The position numbers and the translations under genes are program-made. Source: an uncultured Bacilli bacterium (GTDB lineage: Bacteria; Bacillota_I; Bacilli_A; RF39; UBA660). Taken from it: DNA of 32,089 nt. Within the stretch, counting starts at the first letter, position 1; the number at the start of each line of letters is the position of its first letter. Below the pieces are notes generated by a model that ran no database searches, had not been told where the DNA came from, and was given only the letters and a program-made list of their open reading frames with translations. This document shows, in pieces, positions 15,425-23,712 of the stretch. The stretch covers positions 1 to 32,089 of the forward strand of contig CANPXJ010000009.1 of assembly GCA_947585915.1 (NCBI GenBank). Direction: 5' to 3'.

Positions 15425-16837
15425 TTATTTACTTTTAGCAAGATATTTTCCATCTAAACTAAAACTTTTAGCTTCGGTAATTAAAACATCAATTATATTC
15501 CCTATTTGCTCTTGAGCTCCTTCAATATTAACCAGTTTCATAGTATCAGTATACCCATAAACTTTGGAACTATCTTTTTCACTTATACCTTCAACTAAAA
15601 CTTTTACGGTTTTGTTTAAGTATTTTTTATTTGCTTTTAAACTGTATTGATTAATCAGTTTGTTTAATTCTTGTAAACGCTTCTCTTTTTCTTCCATACT
15701 CACTTTGTCGATTATTTTAGCAGCTGGAGTTCCTTCTCTTTTACTATAAATAAAAGTAAATGCACTATCAAATTCACACTTTTTGACAACTTCTAAAGTC
15801 TCATTAAAATCTTCTTTGCTTTCATTAGGGAAACCAACAATAATATCAGTTGTTATCGCTACTCTCGGAATTTTTTGTTTTATTTTTTGATATAAATTTA
15901 GATATTCTTCTTTTGTATATCTTCTTCCCATCAATTTTAAAATACGAGTTGAACCAGATTGTAAAGGAAGATGAATATATGGCATTATATTATCATATTT
16001 AGCAATAGTTTCTATCATTTCATCTGTAAAATCCCAAGGATGAGAGGTTACAAAAAAGATTCTTGCTATTTTAGTCTGTGCGACCTTTTCTAAAAGTTTG
16101 GCAAAATTAATTTCGCCTTTTAAATCTTTTCCATAAGCATTAACATTTTGACCAAGTAAAGTTACTTCTTTATAACCGTTATTTACTAGTTCTTCAACTT
16201 CTTTAATAATATCAGTACTTTTTCTGCTTCTTTGTTTTCCTCGCGTGTAAGGAACTATACAATAAGTACAAAATTTATCACAGCCATATTGAATATTTAC
16301 CCAAGCTTTAATTTTTGAATCTCTTTTATACCTTATATTCTCATAAACATTTCCTTCACATGATAAGACCTCAATATTTTGTTTTTCTTTTTTATTGATA
16401 ATTAAATCTTGTAAAAGATAAATATTGTGTGTTCCAAAAACAATATCAATATATTTATGTTTTTCCATTATATTTTGGACAACACTTTCTTCCTGGGCCA
16501 TACAACCACAAATACCAATGATTAAATCTGGCTTTTCTTTTTTTAAATGTTTACAACGACCTAAAAAACCATACAATTTATCATGAGCGTTTTCTCTAAT
16601 AGCACAAGTATTTAAAATAACAATATCAGCATTTTCTAAAGTTTCAGTTTTCTCAAATCCTAAACTTTCAAGACGAGCTGCTACCTCTTCTGAATCATGA
16701 ACATTCATTTGACAACCATAAGTTTTTAAAAAATATTTTTGGCCTTTATAAAGTTTAGGAAAATTTTCTTGTAAATAAATATATTCAGTTTCTTTATCAG
16801 TTCTTATTTTAGCTTCTTTTAAATCAGGTAAATGCAT
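15425..16837 (-). CDS. miaB: tRNA-2-methylthio-N6-dimethylallyladenosine synthase MiaB
   Basis: This is a radical-SAM methylthiotransferase that adds the 2-methylthio group to i6A37 of tRNAs reading UNN codons, using two 4Fe-4S clusters. The N-terminal UPF0004 domain has C42 (YGCQMN), C78 (NTCAIRENA) and C112 (CGCMAQ) for the auxiliary cluster. The radical-SAM motif CxxxCxxC is C186, C190 and C193 (GCDKFCTYCIVPYTRG). A C-terminal TRAM domain spans about 400-465. NTCAIRENA is diagnostic of MiaB rather than MtaB or RimO. The ATG at 16837 is chosen because AAGGAAG sits 9 nt upstream; the GTG at 16846 would overlap that site. An extended -10 promoter lies just upstream. Confidence 0.96.
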   Translation of the reverse strand: MHLPDLKEAKIRTDKETEYIYLQENFPKLYKGQKYFLKTYGCQMNVHDSEEVAARLESLGFEKTETLENADIVILNTCAIRENAHDKLYGFLGRCKHLKKEKPDLIIGICGCMAQEESVVQNIMEKHKYIDIVFGTHNIYLLQDLIINKKEKQNIEVLSCEGNVYENIRYKRDSKIKAWVNIQYGCDKFCTYCIVPYTRGKQRSRKSTDIIKEVEELVNNGYKEVTLLGQNVNAYGKDLKGEINFAKLLEKVAQTKIARIFFVTSHPWDFTDEMIETIAKYDNIMPYIHLPLQSGSTRILKLMGRRYTKEEYLNLYQKIKQKIPRVAITTDIIVGFPNESKEDFNETLEVVKKCEFDSAFTFIYSKREGTPAAKIIDKVSMEEKEKRLQELNKLINQYSLKANKKYLNKTVKVLVEGISEKDSSKVYGYTDTMKLVNIEGAQEQIGNIIDVLITEAKSFSLDGKYLAKSK

Positions 16838-16863
16838 AACTTTCACTTCCTTACAACAATGGT

Positions 16864-16893
16864 ATTATAGCAAAATTAAGGCAAGAAAAAAAG
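16864..16893 (-). repeat. 30-nt promoter block, copy 1 (miaB)
   Basis: This block matches 18430-18459 at 29 of 30 positions. Read leftward it begins with a T-run and ends in TTTTGCTATAAT, an extended -10 box (TGC plus TATAAT at 16869-16864), 27 nt before the miaB ATG. The T-run end may also serve as the U-tract of the preceding gene's weak terminator (AAAAAGA near 16919 with TCTTTTT). Confidence 0.65.
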
Positions 16894-16931
16894 ACAATAT
16901 TTAAGTGTAATTCGAAACTCTTTTTTATAAT

Positions 16932-18401
16932 CTAGTTTTCCAATTTTAAAGTCTTATCATAGTTTTTGCCTATAATTATATCTTTATATAAAGAATACTT
17001 AGGATGATTTTCAAATTTAGCGAGTATTTCTAATATTTGTTCATTATTTGTTAAGTAATAGTAAGTTGAAACAAATAATAATTTTTCAGTAACTTTATAT
17101 TCTCTTCCTAAAAAACAATCATAAATTAAATATTTAGCTTCATTTATTAAATCACTATAAATACTATCATCTTCTTCGTACTCGTCATCAAAATCGACAT
17201 CTTCTTCATACTCATCTTCATCTATATCTTCTTCATATTCAGCTTTTATTTCTTCTAATTTTATCATTGCTTGTTCAAATATATTTTCAAAATTTTCCTC
17301 TATATATAAGCACTTTGAAATATCATCTAATAAATATAATAATCTGTTTTTTACTTTAACTAGATTTTCATCATAATTATTTGCTAAATATTCTTTTATT
17401 TTATGAACATAAGTTAACCAAAAAATAAATTCTTCATCAAGAGCATTATTATTTAAAATCGCAAAATTATTATCATTTTCTTTAACAAATTCTTCATCAA
17501 TATTTAGAATTTCATCAATATTTCTATCATCAGAATTATTTTCATCATTTAGTAAATAAGTAAAATTTAATTGTCCAAATGTTCTCAAAATCTTATCTTC
17601 ATATAAATTATTACTTCCAAAAATAGCATACTGATAAATATCTTCAATATTTTCCGGGATAGTATTACAGAAAGATTCCGCCATATTTTCATAATAATCA
17701 CTATTTTGATATAAATTATTATCAATAGGATAAATTTCATTATTTTTAGTATAAGAAGATTCTGCTACATAATCGTAATCTTCCGTTATAGTTGTAATTT
17801 GGTCATCGGAGTTTATTATATTTATGTATTCTCTTATTAAAATAGGAGCATTTGTAGTTATATTAGTTAAAATTACAAATAGTTGAGCTAAGAGAGGTTT
17901 TATGAGATGTTGAGAATTATCCAAATCTTGATAAGCCTTTTCAAGATTCATTTCAATTTTTTGCAGTTGGTTATTTATCGAATCACCTAATTCATATATT
18001 TTAACTATGCCTAAACTATTCCTGATTGTTTTTAATTCTGTATACTGATTAAATTTATAATATAAGCTCGAAAATTTATCTTTTAATAATGTTTTTAAAT
18101 ATATCAAATCTATATTTTCGTGAATCCATAATGAATCATCTTTTAAATAAAATATTTCCGGATATTCAATTAGTAAATTTTTTATTTCCTTTAAATCATC
18201 TACTTGTGCAAAACTTATATTTCCTTCCCACTTTTCACCAGCAACGCAATCTCCATATTTTTGATATTCCTCTAGGTATTTTTCAAAAAGTAAGTGACGA
18301 AATTTAATTAAATCATTAACCTTTACATTTCTGCGATTATCTAATTCTAATACTAAAGTGTGAGCAATTAATGTTGTTAATAAATATGGTATATCTTTCA
18401 T
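16932..18401 (-). CDS. Large acidic hypothetical protein
   Basis: This 489-aa, strongly acidic, mostly helical protein belongs to no family I recognise. About 1-230 is helical (LLTTLIAHTLVLELDNRRN, LLEKYLEEYQKYGD). About 235-340 is Asn/Asp/Glu-rich. About 400-425 has an Asp/Glu/Tyr run with repeated EYEED-like units. The C-terminus (about 430-489) is helical and ends KTLKLEN. The opening hundred residues (substrate-like KFRHLLFEKYLEEY and a short NISFAQVDDLKEI) could be a small alpha/beta domain. No signal peptide or membrane helix is visible, so a cytoplasmic location is likely. AAAGGA lies about 11 nt before the ATG. It has its own promoter inside an inverted repeat and a weak terminator before miaB. 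Confidence 0.75.
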   Translation of the reverse strand: MKDIPYLLTTLIAHTLVLELDNRRNVKVNDLIKFRHLLFEKYLEEYQKYGDCVAGEKWEGNISFAQVDDLKEIKNLLIEYPEIFYLKDDSLWIHENIDLIYLKTLLKDKFSSLYYKFNQYTELKTIRNSLGIVKIYELGDSINNQLQKIEMNLEKAYQDLDNSQHLIKPLLAQLFVILTNITTNAPILIREYINIINSDDQITTITEDYDYVAESSYTKNNEIYPIDNNLYQNSDYYENMAESFCNTIPENIEDIYQYAIFGSNNLYEDKILRTFGQLNFTYLLNDENNSDDRNIDEILNIDEEFVKENDNNFAILNNNALDEEFIFWLTYVHKIKEYLANNYDENLVKVKNRLLYLLDDISKCLYIEENFENIFEQAMIKLEEIKAEYEEDIDEDEYEEDVDFDDEYEEDDSIYSDLINEAKYLIYDCFLGREYKVTEKLLFVSTYYYLTNNEQILEILAKFENHPKYSLYKDIIIGKNYDKTLKLEN

Positions 18402-18421
18402 TTGTTTCGAAATCCTTTCTA

Positions 18422-18459
18422 TTGTCTTAATTATAGCAAAATTAAGACAAGAAAAAAAG
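18422..18459 (-). promoter_or_regulatory. Promoter inside an 11-bp inverted repeat; 30-nt block copy 2
   Basis: The second copy of the 30-nt block is 18430-18459 (TATAAT at 18435-18430 with TGC before it). Here the right-hand part is mirrored: TTGTCTTAATT (18422-18432) and AATTAAGACAA (18440-18450) form a perfect 11-bp inverted repeat with a 7-nt loop overlapping the -10 box. No T-run follows the hairpin leftward, so it is not a terminator for leftward transcripts. It is more likely an operator, or a hairpin at the mRNA start. Confidence 0.55.
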
Positions 18460-18468
18460 TATTGTTCT

Positions 18469-18915
18469 CTAAGTTAGTACTAAGATTACTAAACCAATTA
18501 CTACACTAACACTTACAAGACCAATACCAACCCATTTAAAGAGATTACTCAGCATATTTCCAGTATGATCATCACAAACATAAAATTCATTGCAATCATT
18601 AGGATTATAGCAAATTTCAATATTTTGATTTAAATCATACTTAGGCTTAGCCACGCCATAATTTGCAAAATTTCTATATTTTTGACCATTTACAACATAT
18701 TCGATGATTGGTACCCACATATAGGTAAACTTATCATTATCTACTTCACGTCCATCTACCTTTTTTACATCTACAACTTTTGCGATTGCTTTTATAGTAC
18801 ATACTTTTTGTTTTCTTCTAATATTTTTAAGTAAACTATTAGCAGCTATGATAAAAATAGTTCCTAAAAAAACAAGAAATAACATTACTAATAAAAAAAT
18901 TTGATTAAGAGTCAT
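18469..18915 (-). CDS. DUF3592-like membrane protein
   Basis: This 148-aa protein has an N-terminal helix (about 6-28) and a C-terminal helix (about 122-146) flanking a beta-rich domain. The middle follows the DUF3592 pattern: AIAKVVDVKKVDG, then VPIIEYVVNGQKYRN, then a YDLNQNIEICYNPND segment. The function of the family is unknown. The ATG at 18915 is preferred over one at 18927 because GGTG falls at a better distance. It is the last of three small membrane-protein genes read leftward from the promoter at 19738-19710. Confidence 0.75.
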   Translation of the reverse strand: MTLNQIFLLVMLFLVFLGTIFIIAANSLLKNIRRKQKVCTIKAIAKVVDVKKVDGREVDNDKFTYMWVPIIEYVVNGQKYRNFANYGVAKPKYDLNQNIEICYNPNDCNEFYVCDDHTGNMLSNLFKWVGIGLVSVSVVIGLVILVLT

Positions 18916-18948
18916 TTTAAACACCATCTCTTTTTAATATACTAGTTT

Positions 18949-19341
18949 TTATATCTCAGTAGGAATTAAATAGCTAAAATAAGGAATATTTCTAAGTACT
19001 CCATAAGCTATAACAATAAATAAAATAAAATACCAAAATTTATTTTGCATAAATCTTTTTAAATTTAAACTTTTTATCTTATTTTCTTCTAAAATGTTCT
19101 CTAATAGATAAATAAATAAAAAAGGTAAAAGAAAGATTAAATTATTGTATCTAAAAGCTTGATAAAAATGTCCTGTTAATAAAGATTTTAAAGCTCTTGT
19201 CATCCCACATCCTGGACAATATAAGTGAGTTATTTTATAAATTGGACAAAAGATATAAATATGTAATATATCACCAAATAAGATATACAATAATCCTAAA
19301 ACAAAAATTAATAAATATATAAGTAAATTATTTTTATTCAT
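18949..19341 (-). CDS. DUF2752-family membrane protein
   Basis: This 130-aa protein has about three to four transmembrane helices and the family hallmark LYCPGCGMTRALKSLLTGH (41-59) after the first helix. DUF2752 proteins are small membrane proteins of unknown function, common in Bacteroidota and Bacillota. The start overlaps the upstream stop by one base (TAATG), so the two genes are translationally coupled. Confidence 0.88.
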   Translation of the reverse strand: MNKNNLLIYLLIFVLGLLYILFGDILHIYIFCPIYKITHLYCPGCGMTRALKSLLTGHFYQAFRYNNLIFLLPFLFIYLLENILEENKIKSLNLKRFMQNKFWYFILFIVIAYGVLRNIPYFSYLIPTEI

Positions 19342-19685
19342 TATTTATTATCAATTAAGTTATTTAAATCATTTTGCATAAGAGCATAATTCACAATACC
19401 TAAACCAAAGATTTGTAAAATAACATATAGGAAAGAATTATCAGAAATCATTTGATTTTTATCTTTACCATAAATATATATTTTTTTGCCCATTTGATAC
19501 GCCCAGAAAAAACTATAAATTCCACAAGTAACTAAAGATAGTAAAAAAGCTACTCCACCTGATACACTATTTTTATCATCAGTTAGTCTTGCTACATCAT
19601 CAGTTAGAACAATAAACCAATAAATTCCATAAATTCCACAAGTTATAATTGTTAAAACTATGCAAGTTACAATATTTCTATTCAT
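19341..19685 (-). CDS. DUF4234-family membrane protein
   Basis: This 114-aa protein has about three hydrophobic helices. TIITCGIYGIYWFIVL (about 12-27) and LVTCGIYSFFWAYQMG (about 51-66) are the paired CGIY-x(3)-W motifs of DUF4234. The function is unknown, though such proteins often travel with DUF2752. The ATG at 19685 has AGAGGAG upstream. It is the first gene of the DUF4234-DUF2752-DUF3592 unit. Confidence 0.88.
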   Translation of the reverse strand: MNRNIVTCIVLTIITCGIYGIYWFIVLTDDVARLTDDKNSVSGGVAFLLSLVTCGIYSFFWAYQMGKKIYIYGKDKNQMISDNSFLYVILQIFGLGIVNYALMQNDLNNLIDNK

Positions 19686-19709
19686 AATAACCACTCCTCT
19701 TATATTTAA

Positions 19710-19738
19710 ATTATAATACTATTACATTAAAGGTGCAA
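19710..19738 (-). promoter_or_regulatory. Promoter of the three small membrane-protein genes
   Basis: Read leftward, TTGCAC (19738-19733), a 17-nt spacer and TATAAT (19715-19710) lie 24 nt before the ATG at 19685. The -35 box lies inside the last codons of the cardiolipin synthase gene, and I see no terminator between the genes. Confidence 0.6.
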
Positions 19739-21227
19739 ATAATCTTAAGATTGCTTGATACAAATTTTTTAAGAATCCTCCTTTTACCTCTTTTAACTTA
19801 ACTTCTTTTGATTTTTCGATTGTATCATTTAAATCTTTATAAATATCTTTTATTACTTTCATATTTTTTAAGTAAACTCCACATTCGAAATGTAAATATA
19901 GACTACGATAGTCTAAATTAATCGTTCCAACTGTGGCAATATTATTATCACTGACAAATACTTTACTATGAACAAATCCTTTAGGGTATTTATAAATCTT
20001 TACTCCCCCTTTTATTAAGGGTGCAAAGTAGGAAGATGTAAGCGTATAAACTATTTTTTTATCAGGAATACCTGGAACAACTAAACGCACATCAACCCCT
20101 CTTTTTGCTGCTCTAGTTAAAGCATTAATCATATCCGTATCAATTATTAAATAAGGGGTAAAAATATAAACATATTTTTTGGCTTCATTAATAATATTTA
20201 AGTAAATATCTTCACCTACTATTTCATCATCTAGAGGGCTTTCTCCATATGGAGCAACGTAACCACTTTCCTTAAAAGTTTTCTTAAATTCATATTTAAA
20301 TTTATAATAATCTTTATCTTCATGATTATAAGAGTTCCAAATACTTAAAAACATAACTGTAAAATTCCAAACTGCTTCCCCTTTAATCATAATAGCATTA
20401 TCTTTCCAATGCCCATGCGGATGGGTTAGATTAATATATTCATCAGATATATTAATACCCCCAGAAAAAACAGTATGACCATCAATAATCATCATTTTGC
20501 GGTGGTCACGATTATTCATGATAATCCCCGCAAATGGTTTTAATTTATTAAAAGGACAACATTTAATATTAAACTCACTTAAATATTTAGGATAATTACT
20601 AGGAAGCATCGCAAGAGAACCCATATCATCATACATAACTCTAACATCTAAGCCTTCTTTAGCTTTTTGTTTTAAAATATCTAAAATGTCATTCCACATT
20701 TTTCCTTTATTAATGATAAAATATTCAATAAATATAAATTTAGTAGCCTTTTTTAGTTCTTTTAGCATTATAGGGAAAGCCTCATCCCCTAAAGAAAAAT
20801 ACTCAACTTTATTATTTTTAGTAACAGGAAAACCAGCAAAAGAAGAAATATATTTTAAATCTGTATATTCTTTTTTTTCAATTTCATTTAGAATCATTTC
20901 ATCTTGATGCAAATATTTATTAGCATAATTAATATTTTTATTAATACTTTTTAATAATTTACTACGATGAATATTTCGCCCGATGATTACATATAAAAGG
21001 GAACCAATAATTGGAAAAAGCATAATAATTATAATCCAAGGTAAATCACTACTTAATCTTTTACTATTTTTGATAATAAACAAAACAATAATTATACTAA
21101 GAATACTATAAAATAAACCAATTATTTTGATGTATTTGCCTAAACATAAATAAACAAATAAAGTTAGTAATAATTGTAATATTACACCAATTGCTACAAT
21201 TACTCCTCTTTTTAACGCCATTTTCAT
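19722..21227 (-). CDS. cls: Cardiolipin synthase (phospholipase D family)
   Basis: This membrane enzyme joins two phosphatidylglycerol molecules to form cardiolipin and glycerol. Two N-terminal transmembrane helices (about 8-30 and 35-52) plus a third near 62-82 form the usual PLDc_N anchor. The two HKD motifs are HRKMMIID (H242, K244, D249) and HSKVFVSD (H420, K422, D427), each followed by the usual glycine/asparagine residues (SGGINI, VGTINLDYRS). At 501 aa it is full length for the bacterial ClsA-type enzyme. An extended -10 promoter precedes it, and it is divergent from the moxR operon. Confidence 0.94.
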   Translation of the reverse strand: MKMALKRGVIVAIGVILQLLLTLFVYLCLGKYIKIIGLFYSILSIIIVLFIIKNSKRLSSDLPWIIIIMLFPIIGSLLYVIIGRNIHRSKLLKSINKNINYANKYLHQDEMILNEIEKKEYTDLKYISSFAGFPVTKNNKVEYFSLGDEAFPIMLKELKKATKFIFIEYFIINKGKMWNDILDILKQKAKEGLDVRVMYDDMGSLAMLPSNYPKYLSEFNIKCCPFNKLKPFAGIIMNNRDHRKMMIIDGHTVFSGGINISDEYINLTHPHGHWKDNAIMIKGEAVWNFTVMFLSIWNSYNHEDKDYYKFKYEFKKTFKESGYVAPYGESPLDDEIVGEDIYLNIINEAKKYVYIFTPYLIIDTDMINALTRAAKRGVDVRLVVPGIPDKKIVYTLTSSYFAPLIKGGVKIYKYPKGFVHSKVFVSDNNIATVGTINLDYRSLYLHFECGVYLKNMKVIKDIYKDLNDTIEKSKEVKLKEVKGGFLKNLYQAILRLFAPLM

Positions 21228-21251
21228 TTATATCTCTTCTTTCATACTTTA

Positions 21252-21260
21252 ATTATATCA
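21252..21260 (-). promoter_or_regulatory. Extended -10 promoter of cls
   Basis: Read leftward, TGATATAAT (21260-21252) is a TGn-extended -10 box about 25 nt before the cls ATG, with only a weak -35. Confidence 0.5.
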
Positions 21261-21335
21261 AATTATTAATTATTTAAAAACTTATTATCAACTTTTGTTG
21301 AAAAATAAAAAAAGATAATAAATTTTATTAATCAA

Positions 21336-21364
21336 TTGAGAATTTATTAAAAATATTATAAAAT
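21336..21364 (+). promoter_or_regulatory. Possible promoter of the moxR operon
   Basis: TTGAGA (21336-21341), a 17-nt spacer and TAAAAT (21359-21364) lie 35 nt before the moxR ATG in the 172-bp divergent gap. The gap is so AT-rich that other -10 boxes are possible. Confidence 0.4.
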
Positions 21365-21399
21365 TTATTATATAAAGAATTGAAAGGTTAGAGTGAAGT

Positions 21400-22389
21400 A
21401 TGAACAAAGATAGTAATATTACCCAAGAAGAACTAAATTATAGTCAAAGAATAATTAATAGTCTAAATGATTATTATGAAAAACGTATTGTCGGACAAAA
21501 AAATTTACAAAAATCCTTACTCCTTACTTTAATAGCTAATGGTCATATTCTTTTAGAATCAGTTCCAGGTCTAGCTAAAACCACCGCCGCCAAGACGCTT
21601 ACTAATGCATTAAATGCTAAATTTTCTCGAATCCAATGTACTCCTGATTTACTCCCAAGTGATATTATCGGAACCCAAATATTTAATTATGAAAATAATT
21701 CTTTTGAAACCAAAATTGGTCCTATTTATGCTAATTTTGTTCTTTTGGATGAAATAAATCGTTCTAGTGCTAAAACCCAAAGTGCTACCTTAGAAGCTAT
21801 GCAAGAAAGACAAATAACTATTGATGGAAAAATTTATAAATTACCAGAAATTTTTATTGTTATGGCTACTCAAAATCCTATTGAACAAGAAGGAACTTAT
21901 TTACTAGCCGAGGCGCAATTAGATCGTTTTTTAATCAAAGAAAAATTAGATTACCCTACAGCAGCTGAAGAAGTAGAAATTTTAAATAGATTAGAAAATA
22001 AAATAATGGAACAAAATGAAGCTATTTTAAAATTAGAAGATATACACTTTTTACAAAACCTTAGTCAAAAAATATATATCGATGAATCAATCAAAAAATA
22101 CATTGCCCAAATTATTCTTGCTACTCGTTTCCCCAAAAATTATATAGATAAAAATTTAGCTGATTATGTAGAACTAGGTTCATCGCCCAGAGGAACTATT
22201 GCTTTTATGGAATGTGCTAAAGCCTTAGCTCTTTTAAATAATCGTTCTTATGTTATTCCTGAGGATATAAAAGAATTAAGATATAGCATCCTAAGACATA
22301 GAATATCTCTTAACTTTTCAGCTATGGCTGATAATGTTGAGGTGGAAACAATAATTGATGCTATTTTTGGAGCGATAGCTACACCATGA
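21400..22389 (+). CDS. MoxR-family AAA+ ATPase
   Basis: This chaperone-like AAA+ ATPase is typically paired with VWA-domain proteins, whose folding or metal loading it is thought to assist. Walker A lies in ESVPGLAKTT (53-62) and Walker B is FVLLDEIN (113-120), followed by RSSAKTQSATLEAMQE. MATQNPIEQEGTYLLAEAQLDRF is the sensor/arginine-finger region, with SSPRGTIAFMECAKA near 265-279. At 329 aa it is standard length. It heads a compact operon and its stop overlaps the DUF58 start (ATGA). Confidence 0.95.
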   Translation: MNKDSNITQEELNYSQRIINSLNDYYEKRIVGQKNLQKSLLLTLIANGHILLESVPGLAKTTAAKTLTNALNAKFSRIQCTPDLLPSDIIGTQIFNYENNSFETKIGPIYANFVLLDEINRSSAKTQSATLEAMQERQITIDGKIYKLPEIFIVMATQNPIEQEGTYLLAEAQLDRFLIKEKLDYPTAAEEVEILNRLENKIMEQNEAILKLEDIHFLQNLSQKIYIDESIKKYIAQIILATRFPKNYIDKNLADYVELGSSPRGTIAFMECAKALALLNNRSYVIPEDIKELRYSILRHRISLNFSAMADNVEVETIIDAIFGAIATP

Positions 22390-23261
22390 AATTAAATTAT
22401 ATAAATAAAATAAAAGCTAATATCTCAATACCAACTACTAAAAAATCTACTAATTTGTTAGAAGGTACTTACAAATCGATATATAAAGGAAAAAGTTTAA
22501 ATTTTGAAAATCTTAGAGAATATACTCTAAATGATGATGTAAAGGATATTGATTGGAAATCTTCATCTCGTACAGCTCACCTTTTAGTTAAACAATTTAT
22601 TGCTGAAAAAAAACATAATATTATGCTGATTATGGATACAGGAAGAAAAATGGATGCTGATAGCGAGAAAAATGAAAATAAAAAAGAATTAGCTTTATAC
22701 ATTGCCGGAACTATTGGTTATATAGCTATTAAAAATGGTGATTATGTGGCAATGACATATGTTAAAAACAATCAAGTTGAATTTAATTCTTTTAAATATA
22801 ATCTTTATAATTTAGAAGAATATCTAAATAAATATGCTAAAGTTGATAATCAAAAATCAAGTTTAAAATTAAATGATGTTTTAAAATTTGTCTCTAAAAA
22901 TATAAGAAAAAAAATGATTATTTTTGTAATTACTGATATAGATGGTCTTAATAATATTGAAGATTCAACTTTAAAAAAATTAAGTCAAGTTCACGATATA
23001 TTATTTATAAATATTCCTGATAAATTAATGAATGGTTCTAATATTTTTGATATTCAAGATGAAGCTTATATTCCTGAGTTTATTTTAAATGATAAACATT
23101 TAGGAGAAATAGAAAAAAATCTTCGTGAGCAGATGTTAAATAATACCCAAAGCAAATTAAAAAAGAATAATTCTTTTTTAGTCAGTATTAGTTCCAAGGC
23201 GGAAATAAATAATAAAATAATAGAATTATTGGAGGAACATAAATATGCAGCTTACTACTGA
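22386..23261 (+). CDS. DUF58 (VWA-like) protein
   Basis: This DUF58 protein carries the signature FENLREYTLNDDVKDIDWK followed by SSRTAHLLVKQF (about 40-70) and a VWA-like start IMLIMDTGRKMD (about 81-92). In MoxR operons it is a membrane-side partner, and its degenerate VWA fold probably takes part in protein interactions. At 291 aa it has no clear membrane helix, unlike many longer DUF58 proteins. The start overlaps moxR by 4 nt and the end overlaps the next gene by 17 nt, so the operon is translationally coupled. Confidence 0.9.
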   Translation: MKLNYINKIKANISIPTTKKSTNLLEGTYKSIYKGKSLNFENLREYTLNDDVKDIDWKSSSRTAHLLVKQFIAEKKHNIMLIMDTGRKMDADSEKNENKKELALYIAGTIGYIAIKNGDYVAMTYVKNNQVEFNSFKYNLYNLEEYLNKYAKVDNQKSSLKLNDVLKFVSKNIRKKMIIFVITDIDGLNNIEDSTLKKLSQVHDILFINIPDKLMNGSNIFDIQDEAYIPEFILNDKHLGEIEKNLREQMLNNTQSKLKKNNSFLVSISSKAEINNKIIELLEEHKYAAYY

Positions 23262-23712
23262 GTTAAATGAAATGTTTTCATATTCTTTATGGCCGATATT
23301 ACTATTTTTAGTAATTATCCTTTTTTTAATAATTATTTATATTTTAAAAGTTAAAAAATCCAAAAAACCAATTATAAAAATAAATAAAGTTATAGATAGT
23401 TCAGTAAATTTAAATAAAATTAAAAGTGATTACTTAAATAAAATAAATAATTTAGTTAATGATGTTAAAGAAGAAAAAATTGCTAACCGAACGGCTTACT
23501 TAGAATTAAGTAAAATAATTCGCAAATTTGTATATAAAGTTACAAATATTAAGGTTCAAAATTATACATTACAAGAAATTAAAAAATTAAATATTCCTAT
23601 TCTTACGGAATTAGTTTTAGAATATTATCAACCAGAATTTGCCAAAGATTCAAAAGGAAATATTTTAAAGTCAATAGAAAAAACGAAAGAGGTAATTGAA
23701 AAATGGCATTAA
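23245..23712 (+). CDS. DUF4381-like single-pass membrane protein
   Basis: This 155-aa protein has one transmembrane helix (about 15-36) after a short N-terminal segment, then a soluble helical domain. NRTAYLELSKIIRKFVYKV, the TLQEIK turn and the VIEKW ending follow the pattern of the DUF4381 proteins found between DUF58 and VWA genes in MoxR operons. The match is by pattern and context, not by a diagnostic motif. GGAGGAA precedes the ATG. The stop overlaps the first VWA gene by 10 nt. Confidence 0.7.
   Translation: MQLTTELNEMFSYSLWPILLFLVIILFLIIIYILKVKKSKKPIIKINKVIDSSVNLNKIKSDYLNKINNLVNDVKEEKIANRTAYLELSKIIRKFVYKVTNIKVQNYTLQEIKKLNIPILTELVLEYYQPEFAKDSKGNILKSIEKTKEVIEKWH

Noticed and set aside
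22900-23260. Frameshift at the DUF58/DUF4381-like junction (17-nt overlap)
   Set aside because: GGAGGAA and an ATG for the next frame lie inside the overlap; normal translational coupling, not a broken gene.
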